Positions 22,169 through 30,936 of a stretch of DNA of 64,000 nucleotides are shown here, one piece after another. The stretch spans positions 5,084,001 to 5,148,000 of the forward strand of contig NZ_JACHDO010000001.1 of NCBI RefSeq assembly GCF_014201115.1. Direction: 5' to 3'. Under the pieces are notes generated by a model that was not told the origin of the DNA, did not search any database, and saw only the letters and a program-made list of their open reading frames with translations. The first letter of the stretch is position 1. Every line of letters starts with the position of its first letter. Position numbers and translations under genes: made by a program. The stretch is from Nocardiopsis metallicus. GTDB lineage: Bacteria > Actinomycetota > Actinomycetes > Streptosporangiales > Streptosporangiaceae.

Positions 22169-24475
22169 TCACTGGTGGACGTGGACGCGGGCTGTTTTGC
22201 GCACGGCGGTGGCCCGCCCTTTGATCGGGGGCGGGAGGGGGCGGGTGCGCAGGGTGAACGCGGGGGTGAGGGCACCGTGGTGGACCAGCCGGGCCCCGGC
22301 CTGGAACGCGGCCAGGTGCGACAGGTCGTGCTCGCCCAGATGGGGCCGCACGTGGCGGGCCAGCACCCGGGCGTCCTCGGGGGAGACATCGAAGAAGACC
22401 TTGTTGCGGGCGTTGGCAGAGATGGCCTCCCGCAGGTCCCGGGGCAGCTGGGCCAGATCCTGGTGAGCGAGCACCATCCCGGCCCCATAAGCGCGCGCCT
22501 CGGCGAGCATGTCCCCGATCCCGTAGGGCAGGGTCAGGAAGTTCTGGCATTCGTCCAGGTAGATCGCCAGGTCGGCGCGGTCGGATTCGGCCTGCCGGGC
22601 CCTGGCCAGGACCGCGTTCCACACCTGCGAGAGCAGCAGCGACCCCAGCAGCGAGGAGGTGTCCTCGCCCAGGACGCCTTTGGGCAGGCGGGCGATGACC
22701 ACCCCGCTGTTGTCCAGGTGGGCGCGCAGGTCCAAGCCGCGGTCGGTGGCCGCCAGCAGATCCCGCGCGAACCCCCGCAGCAACACCGAGCGGAGTTTGT
22801 TCATCAGGGGGGCGATGGCGTGCGACCGGGCCGGACCGGACTGCTCATCGAACCACTGCCAGAAACCCTGGAGGACCGGGTCGGTGACCTGGGCGACGGT
22901 ACGTGCCCGGAACGAGGCGTTCTCCAGCAGGCGGGGGATGTTGGCGAGCCCGGCGTCGGGGGTCCCGGCCAGGGTCAGGCAGGCCGAGCGCAGGATGTCC
23001 TCGGTCCTTGGCCCCCAGGAGTCGGCGAAGATCCGCTTGAAGATCCCCGTGATGGTGTCCGCACTGCGCCCCTGGTCGTTGACGGCGAGCGGGTTCAACG
23101 CCGGTGGGGGAGCGTTGTCGTCGGGGTCGATGAGCACGACCCGCTCGATCGCCTCCTCGGGCATCCGCGACAGCAGCAGGGTGGACTCGCCCTTGGGTTC
23201 GATGAACACCACCCCGCGCCCCTTGGCGATGTCGTCCAGGGCCATGTTCAGCAGCAGCGAGGTCTTACCGGTACCGGTGCCGCCGATGATGTGGGTGTGG
23301 TGGCGGGCGTCGGCGGCGCGCTGGCCGATCACCCGGCCGGGTCCGGCATCGGAGGTGCCCAGCACCCGCGCATCGGGGTCATCGCCCGCCAAACCGGGCG
23401 GTGGGGGAACCGGTTTGGCGGGTGCGCGCTCCAGCCCCGGAACGGCCTCGTCCAGCGGCAGGTGTGCCACGGCGGCCAGCTCGGCGACCGAGAGCAGGTC
23501 CCCGCGGCGCAGGAACCTGAGTTCGGCGAGGCGGTCGGCCACCAGGGGGGTGCGGCGGCGCCGGTAGTGGTTGTAGGCGCTGAACGCACTGAACGCCCCG
23601 GTGATCGCGTGGATGCGGCCCCTGCGCCGCTGATGTTCGCTCGGACTGCTGCCCGGGGTGGTGACCAGGTGGCGGACCACCGTTTCCAGGCGAGGGCGCA
23701 CGCTCTTGGCCAAAATGGCGCGGATCTCCCCGGACACCTCCGGGCGCAGCGCCGCCCACCCGGCCGCGCCGCGTCCGCCACCGGGGGTGAGGGTGTCGAA
23801 CACCCGCGAGGTCACGCTGTGGGAGGACCGCAGGTTTGCGGCCGCCTGATTGGCCCGATGCAGGCGCACCCCGGTGACCGGGCGGGCGATGACCTGCACC
23901 AGGATCGTCTCCCCCTCGGCGGGGGAGGCCGCGGCGCCGATCAGCCCCCGCAGAGGATCCTCTTCGTGGGAGGTGGCCAGGGGGTAGTGGTCGGGGCGGG
24001 CCAGCCGCAGCATCCCACCCCGCCCCACACCCGTGAAGGACGCGGCATCGGCGGGGGAGGTGGTGGTCGACGCGCCGGGCCAGGTGGCCTCCACCGCCCG
24101 GCTCACCATCCGGGGCGGCAGACCGCCGGGCACCCACACCCGGATGCGCAGCCCGGCCTGGTCGATGACGTACTCCCACGCCACCTGTGGCTGCCCGAAC
24201 AGCGCCCGTTTCCAGGCGGGGCGCAGCAGGCCGAGCATCTGCGTCCAGAACGCTTCTGCGTGGTGGATCTCCGCAGTCGGCGGGGGCAGGATCTCCACCA
24301 CCTGCGCCCCGTGCGCCCAGTGGCGGTGGCGCACCCACACCAGACACCGCTTGCTGGCGATCAGGCCCGCCCACACCACCGGCACCCACCACCAGGGCAG
24401 CACCGCGGCGCCGACGATCCCGGCCAGGGTGGTGAACACACCGAGCACCCCGTCCAGGTCGGAGAGCACGCTCAC
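22169..24475 (-). CDS. VirD4/TraG-type coupling ATPase
   Basis: A 768-residue protein from the GTG at 24475 overlapping the VirB4 stop. The N-terminus has two membrane helices (VLGVFTTLAGIVGAAVLPWW, VWAGLIASK). The motor domain has Walker A in HIIGGTGTGKTSLLLNMALD (about residue 400), then VVFIEPKGESTLLLSRMPEE, Walker B in DLAIYLDECQNFLTLPYGIG and the TraG-type GAGMVLAHQDLAQLPRDLRE. It delivers the relaxase-DNA complex to the channel. The relaxase itself is not in the window. C-terminal basic tail KGRATAVRKTARVHVHQ. The gene ends 22 bases before the next one. Confidence 0.88.
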   Translation of the reverse strand: MSVLSDLDGVLGVFTTLAGIVGAAVLPWWWVPVVWAGLIASKRCLVWVRHRHWAHGAQVVEILPPPTAEIHHAEAFWTQMLGLLRPAWKRALFGQPQVAWEYVIDQAGLRIRVWVPGGLPPRMVSRAVEATWPGASTTTSPADAASFTGVGRGGMLRLARPDHYPLATSHEEDPLRGLIGAAASPAEGETILVQVIARPVTGVRLHRANQAAANLRSSHSVTSRVFDTLTPGGGRGAAGWAALRPEVSGEIRAILAKSVRPRLETVVRHLVTTPGSSPSEHQRRRGRIHAITGAFSAFSAYNHYRRRRTPLVADRLAELRFLRRGDLLSVAELAAVAHLPLDEAVPGLERAPAKPVPPPPGLAGDDPDARVLGTSDAGPGRVIGQRAADARHHTHIIGGTGTGKTSLLLNMALDDIAKGRGVVFIEPKGESTLLLSRMPEEAIERVVLIDPDDNAPPPALNPLAVNDQGRSADTITGIFKRIFADSWGPRTEDILRSACLTLAGTPDAGLANIPRLLENASFRARTVAQVTDPVLQGFWQWFDEQSGPARSHAIAPLMNKLRSVLLRGFARDLLAATDRGLDLRAHLDNSGVVIARLPKGVLGEDTSSLLGSLLLSQVWNAVLARARQAESDRADLAIYLDECQNFLTLPYGIGDMLAEARAYGAGMVLAHQDLAQLPRDLREAISANARNKVFFDVSPEDARVLARHVRPHLGEHDLSHLAAFQAGARLVHHGALTPAFTLRTRPLPPPIKGRATAVRKTARVHVHQ

Positions 24476-26280
24476 AGCCACTCCTCCTCGTCCTCCTCCA
24501 AGCCCGGGCCCGTGGGCGCGGGCGTGTGCTCGGCGGAGAGTTCGGCGGGGTTGGTGGTGACCAGGGCGTGTTCGGTGTCGCTGGCCACCACCCGGTAGGC
24601 CACCCGCAGATCCGAACCGCTGCACAGCAGCGCATCCCCGGGGGAGGCGGTGAGCAGGTACTGCTTCTCCCCGTCGGACAGGGAGAACGCTTCGGCGACC
24701 CGGTCGATGGCCTGGGGAGCCTGCCGCATCAGAATCTGGGTGCCGGCGTTGGCGATGATCGCCTGCCCCAGGTCGCTGCCGAGCACATCGGCGGCGTCCT
24801 GAGTGGCGACGGTCAACCCGGCCCACCTTTTCCGAGCGGCCTTGGCCAGCCGGAAGAGGAACCTCGCCCCTTCGGGCTCCTGCATGAGGGTCCAGGCCTC
24901 GTCCACCAGGATCAGCCGCGGGTGGGTGGGGGTGGCCTCGGCCACGGTCCGCCAGATCGAATCCAGCGCCAGCACGGTGCCCACAGCTTTCAGCTCGTCG
25001 GGAAGCCGGCGCAGGCTCCACGACACCAGGTGTCCCTCCGGGCGGCGGGTGGTCGGCGCGCTGAACAGCTCCGCATAGGACCCGGTGACGAACGGCGCGA
25101 GCTGAACAGCCAGATCCTGGGCGTGCTCGTCGGGGACCTCGGCCAGGGTGGCTGCCAGGTCCTTCAGCAGCGGCGCGGGACGGGACCAAGTGGTCTCATC
25201 GGCGGTGATCCCGGCGGCCCGGTAGGTGGCCACCACCGCCCGATCCAGCGCCGCCCTCTGCCGTGCGGGCAGGGCCCCGCCGAGCATCACCCCGAGCAGG
25301 GTGTGCAGGAACAGCGCCCGCCTGCTGACGGCATCGCGCCGTGCACCGCTGTCCACGGCGAGGTCGAGCGGGTTGAGATGGACACCCGGTGAGCCGAGAC
25401 GGATGACGGTACCGCCCACGGCCTTCGTGAGGCGGGTGTACTCGTCCTCCGGGTCGATGACGGCGGCGGTGACCCCCGCATACAGGGACCGCAGCAGGTC
25501 CACCTTGCAGAAGTAGGACTTGCCCGCACCGCTACGGGCCAGGACGACCGAGTTGTAGTTGTCCTGGCTCCACCGGTCCCACACCACCACCCCTGAGGAG
25601 GAGGCGTTGAGGCCGTAGAGGATCGCCCGCTCGCTGGTCTGCACCGCCAGATCCGGGGACGCGAACGGGTAGGCGGCGGCCAGGGCGGGGGTGTCCATGG
25701 CACGCCGCTGCTCCAGCAGATCCACCCCCACCGGCAGCGAGGACACCCAGCCCTGGAGCTGGCGGTAGGAAGCGGGGCGAAGGTCCACCAGCATCGAGGA
25801 ACACAAAGTCCTGATGTGGTCGGTCTCCTCGGCCAGCTCCTCCTCGGTACGGGCGTGCACCACCAGGTAGAGCCCGACCCGGAAGAGCTTTCCTTCGCCC
25901 CTGGCCAGGGAAGCGGCCATCTCCCGGGCGTCCTCGGCGGCGACCTCCGCCTCGAAATCCTCCAGCTTGCCCTTCTCCGCCATGGTTCGGGAGGAGGCCT
26001 CCAGGCGGGACATCTGTCGGCGCAGCCGGTCGGCGGCGGTCTGGGCGGGGATCGGTTCGATGTGCAGCGACACGTCCAGCCGTCCCGGGTAGGTGAGCAG
26101 CGGCTCCAGCCATGCCTCGCCGACTTCGGCCGGGTACCCGGTCACCGCCCATGCCGCGCTGACCCCGGAACCGACACGGATATGGCGTACTCCGACCTCG
26201 ACTTCGGCGTCCACCGGGCCAGGGCCGCGCTTTGAGCGGGTGGCGGCAGTGCTCTCATCCTTCTTCTTCCACGCGAACAT
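24472..26280 (-). CDS. VirB4-type conjugation ATPase
   Basis: A 602-residue ATPase, the energising component found in every type IV secretion system. It starts MFAWKKKDESTAATRSKRGP, has the N-terminal VirB4 domain with RLEASSRTMAEKGKLEDFEA and FRVGLYLVVHARTEEELAEE, then Walker A at about residues 248-256 (SVVLARSGAGKSYFCKVDLL), VIDPEDEYTRLTKAVGG and Walker B in HPRLILVDEAWTLMQEPEGA, followed by GLTVATQDAADVLGSDLGQA. It overlaps the PrgI-like gene before it (TGATG) and VirD4 after it. Confidence 0.9.
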   Translation of the reverse strand: MFAWKKKDESTAATRSKRGPGPVDAEVEVGVRHIRVGSGVSAAWAVTGYPAEVGEAWLEPLLTYPGRLDVSLHIEPIPAQTAADRLRRQMSRLEASSRTMAEKGKLEDFEAEVAAEDAREMAASLARGEGKLFRVGLYLVVHARTEEELAEETDHIRTLCSSMLVDLRPASYRQLQGWVSSLPVGVDLLEQRRAMDTPALAAAYPFASPDLAVQTSERAILYGLNASSSGVVVWDRWSQDNYNSVVLARSGAGKSYFCKVDLLRSLYAGVTAAVIDPEDEYTRLTKAVGGTVIRLGSPGVHLNPLDLAVDSGARRDAVSRRALFLHTLLGVMLGGALPARQRAALDRAVVATYRAAGITADETTWSRPAPLLKDLAATLAEVPDEHAQDLAVQLAPFVTGSYAELFSAPTTRRPEGHLVSWSLRRLPDELKAVGTVLALDSIWRTVAEATPTHPRLILVDEAWTLMQEPEGARFLFRLAKAARKRWAGLTVATQDAADVLGSDLGQAIIANAGTQILMRQAPQAIDRVAEAFSLSDGEKQYLLTASPGDALLCSGSDLRVAYRVVASDTEHALVTTNPAELSAEHTPAPTGPGLEEDEEEWL

Positions 26281-27209
26281 CAGCCCTCTTCACCTCCTCC
26301 TGTGGGTCCGGTGATCACCGCATCCGTAGGCGCCAGCGCTTCGGGCGGGCCGTGGCGGCCAGCGGGGTCGGCGGCCGAGACCAACACCGCGTGCACCTCC
26401 GGTCCGGTGAGCAGACGTGCCAGGGTCCCGGCGGCGGCCAGCACCCGCACCGCGTCCTCGGCACGCCGCCGCACGGTCGCCGCCGCCCGAGAGATGTCAC
26501 CGGCATCGCGCACCACCACCAGCACCTGCCGCCGCAGCAGGGACTGCGAACGGGCGAGCGCGGCCAAGTGGTCGGCGTGGTCCCGCGCGGCAGCCTCCAG
26601 CGCCGGATGCGGCAACCCCGGCGCCGCCTGATCAAGCGAGTCCACCAAAGGGTCCAGGCGAATGGACTCGGCGCGGATCACGATCTGCACCGGGGCGGTG
26701 AGGGAGTTGAGGAAGGAGGCGAACCCGGACACGAGCCCGGCCTGCTCGGCGGGGGTGCGCAGGGAGAAACTCACCGTCGTGCAGGCCACCACGGCGGCGC
26801 AGCCATGTTCGCCCAGGTCCACCACACCGTCATCACCGATCGCGTGGACCGGCAGATCCCACGGGGACGGGAGCCGCGGCGTGTCGGCACGAACCCACGA
26901 CGGCACAGGCAACGCCCCTGCGATGCCGCTGGCCCGGCGTTTAGGGGAACGGGCGAAGCGCACTGCGGCGAGCAGCAGCCGGTCCAGGCTCAGCCCGTCC
27001 CTTTGCACCAGAGCGGCGGCGGTCGCCGCGCCCATCACCGGGACGGCGGCCACGGCGATCGCCAGCGGATGCACCAGATGGCCGAGGCCCTGGTAGAGGG
27101 CCCACAGCAGGATGCCCGGGGCGCCGATGATGACCAGCTGTCGGGCGGTGAGCCCGGCCAGGATCTTGTCTTCGCGTTCTATGTCGGCGGGCATGCGCAC
27201 ACGCGCCAT
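26280..27209 (-). CDS. PrgI-like membrane protein of the T4SS (VirB3-like)
   Basis: A 309-residue protein beginning MARVRMPADIEREDKILAGL followed by TARQLVIIGAPGILLWALYQ and a second helix (LAIAVAAVPVMGAATAAALV). The P-x-D-I-x-x-E-D-K start and the two helices are typical of PrgI proteins, which take the VirB3 place next to VirB4 in Gram-positive T4SS. The long C-terminal part (TVRRRAEDAVRVLAAAGTLA) is soluble and specific to actinobacteria. GGAGG lies seven bases before its ATG; it overlaps both neighbours. Confidence 0.8.
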   Translation of the reverse strand: MARVRMPADIEREDKILAGLTARQLVIIGAPGILLWALYQGLGHLVHPLAIAVAAVPVMGAATAAALVQRDGLSLDRLLLAAVRFARSPKRRASGIAGALPVPSWVRADTPRLPSPWDLPVHAIGDDGVVDLGEHGCAAVVACTTVSFSLRTPAEQAGLVSGFASFLNSLTAPVQIVIRAESIRLDPLVDSLDQAAPGLPHPALEAAARDHADHLAALARSQSLLRRQVLVVVRDAGDISRAAATVRRRAEDAVRVLAAAGTLARLLTGPEVHAVLVSAADPAGRHGPPEALAPTDAVITGPTGGGEEG

Positions 27210-28636
27210 TACGACCTCCTCGGGCGGTTCGGGGACGGGGGATCGAACAGGGCAGGCTGGACCGGGCGCCTGCGGGGCGGCGGCAGGCGGCGGGCCTGCG
27301 GCAGCGGCTCTTGCCGCGGCACCGGCTCACGCCACTGCGGCAACGCGTCCTGCCGCCAGTGCGTGGGTCGGGGCGGGGACAGCGGGGGCTGGAAGTAGCG
27401 GCGCCGCTCCCGTAAACGGGCCTGAGCGCGGCGGTCGATCTGCCGGTCAATCCCCGGTAGCGGATCTTGTCGGTAGGGGAGGTTGCCGTCGAAGTTCGGT
27501 AGCTCCGGCTGCACCCACACCCGGGCACGTCGCGGGGCTGGTGCCGGGGGCGCGGGGACGGTCGCCGCACGCCCCGAGGCCGAGGCGGCCCGGGTGGCCT
27601 TCGCCGCCCGTGCCGTGGCGAGGGCCTTGCCGATGTTGCGGAAGATCAGCAGGGCGGCCACGGTCTTGACCGCGCGGACCACGGGGGAGGATTGCAGGTT
27701 GAACACCTGCTTGAACGCCCAGAACGGGATGCGTACCAGGACGTACAGGCACACGATGAGCAGCAGGACATCGAGGATGTTCCCGACCGCTTGGGCCAGG
27801 TCGCCCAGGGCGCTCTCGCGCCCCAGGAACACGGTGACCATGATCCGCAGCACCAGCGCCTGGCCGACCTGGATCGCCAGCAGCGCGGCCATGGACCGCC
27901 ACCACATGCGGGCGAGACCGTCGGTCTGGGGCAGGGCGTGGCAGGCCAGCGCGAGCGGGGCCACCGCGGTCAGCAGCCACCACAGCAGGATCCGCAGCAG
28001 CAGCGCGAGCACGAAGAAGAACCACAACAGCGACGCGACGAGCATCAGCAGCACGATGGTCAGCAGCTCGCCGACGGGGTCGCCCAGGATCCGTCCCACA
28101 CTGGACGAGAGGTTCTCCACGGTCGCGGCCCCGTCCATCATGTTCACCGAGATGCCGTTGCCCAGCTCCCGCATCAGGTCGGTGAGCAGGTAGGAGGCGT
28201 TGGCGCCGACGAACCCCAACACCAGGCGGGGAAGGATCTCTTTCAGGGCGGTGGAGGTCTGGACGGTCTGGTAGCTCATCACCAGCACCCCGGCGGCGAC
28301 CACCGCGAGCACGTACAGCGCGTTCGCCACCGTCTGGGAGGTCTCCCACGCCTGCCGGATCCCGTCGGTGGGCGGGGGAGTGAACAGGGCGGGCAGCACC
28401 GCCAGGGTCAGGGCGGTGTTGATCAGGTCGGCGATCAGCCCGACCACCCACAGGTACACCCCGACGGTGATCCGGCAGGAGTAGTCGACCAGCCCGCACT
28501 CCTCGGGATCGGTGGGCGGAGGATCAGAAGGGGGCGCCACCTCCACCGGCACCACGGCGGCGTGCGCCGGGACGGCAGTGCTCGCCAGCACCACCAGGAC
28601 CACGAGGACGGGCACACCGGCCCGGAGCGGGGTCAC
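27209..28636 (-). CDS. VirB6/TrbL-like polytopic T4SS membrane protein
   Basis: A 475-residue protein from the GTG at 28636, which overlaps the pilin stop. A signal peptide (VLVVLVVLASTAVPAHAA) is followed by a Pro-rich stretch, two cysteines (EECGLVDYSC) and at least six membrane segments, e.g. VANALYVLAVVAAGVLVMSY, LLTIVLLMLVASLLWFFFVL, ILLWWLLTAVAPLALACHAL and AVGNILDVLLLIVCLYVLVR. The C-terminal 130 residues are Pro/Arg-rich and cytoplasmic. This is the VirB6/TrbL channel component. It sits between the VirB2-like pilin and PrgI. Confidence 0.8.
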   Translation of the reverse strand: MTPLRAGVPVLVVLVVLASTAVPAHAAVVPVEVAPPSDPPPTDPEECGLVDYSCRITVGVYLWVVGLIADLINTALTLAVLPALFTPPPTDGIRQAWETSQTVANALYVLAVVAAGVLVMSYQTVQTSTALKEILPRLVLGFVGANASYLLTDLMRELGNGISVNMMDGAATVENLSSSVGRILGDPVGELLTIVLLMLVASLLWFFFVLALLLRILLWWLLTAVAPLALACHALPQTDGLARMWWRSMAALLAIQVGQALVLRIMVTVFLGRESALGDLAQAVGNILDVLLLIVCLYVLVRIPFWAFKQVFNLQSSPVVRAVKTVAALLIFRNIGKALATARAAKATRAASASGRAATVPAPPAPAPRRARVWVQPELPNFDGNLPYRQDPLPGIDRQIDRRAQARLRERRRYFQPPLSPPRPTHWRQDALPQWREPVPRQEPLPQARRLPPPRRRPVQPALFDPPSPNRPRRS

Positions 28637-28992
28637 GACAGCCCCACGAATCCCCGCAGGATCTCCACCAGGATCGGGGCCAGGACCGCGACCAAGTAGC
28701 CCAGCGCGCTGTACTTCAGGGTGTCCTTGGCCTTGTTGACCTCGCCGGGGTCGCCGCCGGCCAGCAGGTAACGCAACCCGCCGACGGTGAGCAGCAGGGT
28801 CGCGAACGCCACCAGAAGGCCGACGATCCAGTTGCGGATGTTGGTGATGACGGTGTCCAGATCGGTGACACCGGGGTCGGTCTCCTGCGCCCACCCCGCC
28901 GACGCCAGGGCGATGAGCAGAGCGGCGGCGAGCAGGGGCGTGGCCGCTGCACGGGCCAGCGCACGGGCGGGGGTTCGAGGACGTGTCGGCAC
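28633..28992 (-). CDS. VirB2/TrbC-like conjugative pilin
   Basis: A 119-residue protein from the GTG at 28992 with GGAGGTGC upstream. Signal peptide (ATPLLAAALLIALASAGWAQ), then two membrane helices in IVGLLVAFATLLLTVGGLRY and ALGYLVAVLAPILVEILRGF joined by LLAGGDPGEVNKAKDTLKY. This is the classic VirB2/TrbC form found in Gram-positive T4SS as well. It is the first gene of the T4SS operon; the operon promoter should lie within 28993-29145. Confidence 0.8.
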   Translation of the reverse strand: MPTRPRTPARALARAAATPLLAAALLIALASAGWAQETDPGVTDLDTVITNIRNWIVGLLVAFATLLLTVGGLRYLLAGGDPGEVNKAKDTLKYSALGYLVAVLAPILVEILRGFVGLS

Positions 28993-29145
28993 CAGAGCAC
29001 CTCCCAAAAAGGGGTGGCGGGCGGCGGGGCCTTCTCCTTTCCACAGGTGGATCGGTGAGGGTGAGGCGAACCGACCACCCCGCCGCCCGGACAACGCATA
29101 GGGCCGCTGTCATCTACTGGTTGCGCCCTACGCCCGCGTTCGGGA

Positions 29146-29868
29146 TCACCCGCCGGTGCGGATCTCCTCGCGCAGCCACACGGTCAACCCGGCCTCGGCG
29201 CGTTGCCGCCTCCGCTTCGCCGTGGGGTAGGGCATGCCGAGGTGCGCCGCCGCGGTCTTCAGGGAATGCCGCTCCAACCGGGTCGCACCAACCAGCCAGG
29301 CATCCGTCCCCGTGATCACACCCAACTGCACGGCGCGGATCAGCGCTTCCTCCGGATGGCCCACCAACGGGGCCTCGGCATCGGACGGCAGGCCGGTGAG
29401 CTGGGCCAGATCACGGTCGGCGGCGTACCGCCACCGCTGCCCCGCCCGGTAGGCACCCGCCCACAGGCGACCCAGCACACCCGGCTGCGCCACATCGACC
29501 CGGTCCACCTCCTGGATCCACGCCGCGATCACCTCGGCCTCCAACTCTTCACGGCGGGCACCGAACCGGCGCCTGCGCGAGAGCCGGTCGACCACCGACC
29601 TCAGCGGTTTGAACCCCAACCCGACGGCGACCACGGCCCAGTCATCTCCCTTGCCACGCGCGCGGTCGATCACCTCCCGCCACAGCGCATCCGAGATCTC
29701 CCGGGGCAGGTGCGGCACCAGGGCCGCCACCCGCAGCAGATCCACCTCCCGAGGACCCTCCGGGGTGGCGAACTCCACCCGCCACGGGTCGGGCGGTCCG
29801 ACCAGGGCGGTGAAGGCTCGGCGGACACGTGCCAGCGGAAAGACGGGGGCGGAAACAGAGGGGCGCAT
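29146..29868 (-). CDS. Putative HTH DNA-binding protein (sigma-region-4-like end)
   Basis: A 240-residue basic protein from the ATG at 29868. The C-terminal part reads HSLKTAAAHLGMPYPTAKRR followed by RQRAEAGLTVWLREE, a helix-turn-helix like sigma factor region 4. The first part has REISDALWREVIDRARGKGD and RRFGARREELEAEVIAAWIQ. It stands alone between the T4SS operon and a divergent gene, the usual place of an operon regulator. It may control the transfer genes. No family name can be given with certainty. Confidence 0.5.
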   Translation of the reverse strand: MRPSVSAPVFPLARVRRAFTALVGPPDPWRVEFATPEGPREVDLLRVAALVPHLPREISDALWREVIDRARGKGDDWAVVAVGLGFKPLRSVVDRLSRRRRFGARREELEAEVIAAWIQEVDRVDVAQPGVLGRLWAGAYRAGQRWRYAADRDLAQLTGLPSDAEAPLVGHPEEALIRAVQLGVITGTDAWLVGATRLERHSLKTAAAHLGMPYPTAKRRRQRAEAGLTVWLREEIRTGG

Positions 29869-30054
29869 GGACGGGGTCCCTTTCGTGTCGTCACGGTCAC
29901 CGCCACCCATGACCACACGCCCCATCAGCACAAAATGAGCACTCCGCCCGCGGTGCGCGTCGTGCGGACCCGGTGAGTACGCACCCCCCGCGCCCGATCC
30001 CGCCCCCGGTTCGCAAAAAGAGGGTGAGGCACCGACCACACGCCGACACCCCTG

Positions 30055-30936
30055 ATGCGCGACCCCCACGACCCGCCGCCGACCTTGAGGCTGCTCTCCC
30101 TGGGCGCCGGGGTGCAGTCCAGCACCCTGCTCCTGCTCGCCGCCCAGGGCGCCATCCCGCGCTTCGACTACGCCCTGTTCGCCGACACCGGATGGGAACC
30201 CGCGCGTGTCTACCGGCACCTGGAGCGCTTGGAACACATCGCCGCCGACGCCGGCATCTCGCTGCTGCGGGTGAGCACCGGCAACATCCGTCGCGACGCC
30301 CTGGACGAACGGCACCGGTTCGCATCAATGCCCCTGTTCGTCCTGGGCCCCCAGGGCCAGCGCGGGATGGCCCGCAGGCAGTGCACCAGCGAATACAAGA
30401 TCAAACCCTTGAAGAAGGAGGCCCGCCGCCTGCTGGGCTACCCGCACCCGGCCCGCGTCCCCACGGGGGTCTACGCCACCCAGGCCATCGGCATCAGCCT
30501 CGATGAGGTCCACCGCGCCAAAGACGCCGACGTGAAGAACCTCCGCAACGAGTTCCCGCTGCTGGATCTGGGGTGGACCCGCCGGGACTGCCGCTCACAC
30601 CTCACCGCCCATGGCCTCGGCGACACCCCCCGCTCCGCCTGCATCGGATGCCCCTACCGCTCCACCGCCTCCTGGGCCGAGATGGCGGCAACAGAACCGG
30701 CGGCGTTCGAGGACGCCGTGGCGTTCGATGCCGCCATCCGGCACGGCCACCCCGCCGCCACCCGCAGCGGCATGCCGCTGCACGGCACCTACTACCTGCA
30801 CGTCTCCCGCAAACCCTTGGACCAGGTCGACCTGACCGCCCCCTCGGGCCCCGAACCCGAAGGGTGCTCGCCGTGGTCGTGCCGAGCCGATGCCGCCCCG
30901 GCAGCGGCAGCGGCAGAAGGGAGCGAAACCCAGTGA
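30055..30936 (+). CDS. PP-loop ATPase, PAPS-reductase/adenine-nucleotide alpha-hydrolase-like
   Basis: A 293-residue protein with the PP-loop in LRLLSLGAGVQSSTLLLLAA, then FDYALFADTGWEPARVYRHL, which is the substrate-strand layout of PAPS reductase-like enzymes. A QCTSEYKIKPLKKEARRLLG motif and a C-x2-C pair (SACIGCPYRSTASWAEM) follow; these cysteines could hold a metal or FeS centre. Relatives occur in phages and mobile elements next to DNA methyltransferases. It overlaps the methyltransferase gene by four bases, so a joint role in DNA modification is possible. The true substrate is unknown. Confidence 0.7.
   Translation: MRDPHDPPPTLRLLSLGAGVQSSTLLLLAAQGAIPRFDYALFADTGWEPARVYRHLERLEHIAADAGISLLRVSTGNIRRDALDERHRFASMPLFVLGPQGQRGMARRQCTSEYKIKPLKKEARRLLGYPHPARVPTGVYATQAIGISLDEVHRAKDADVKNLRNEFPLLDLGWTRRDCRSHLTAHGLGDTPRSACIGCPYRSTASWAEMAATEPAAFEDAVAFDAAIRHGHPAATRSGMPLHGTYYLHVSRKPLDQVDLTAPSGPEPEGCSPWSCRADAAPAAAAAEGSETQ

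Noticed and set aside
22001..24598. 865-codon plus-strand frame opposite VirD4
   Set aside because: Gly/Val/Gln/His-rich shadow of the coupling ATPase gene; no domain text and no ribosome site.
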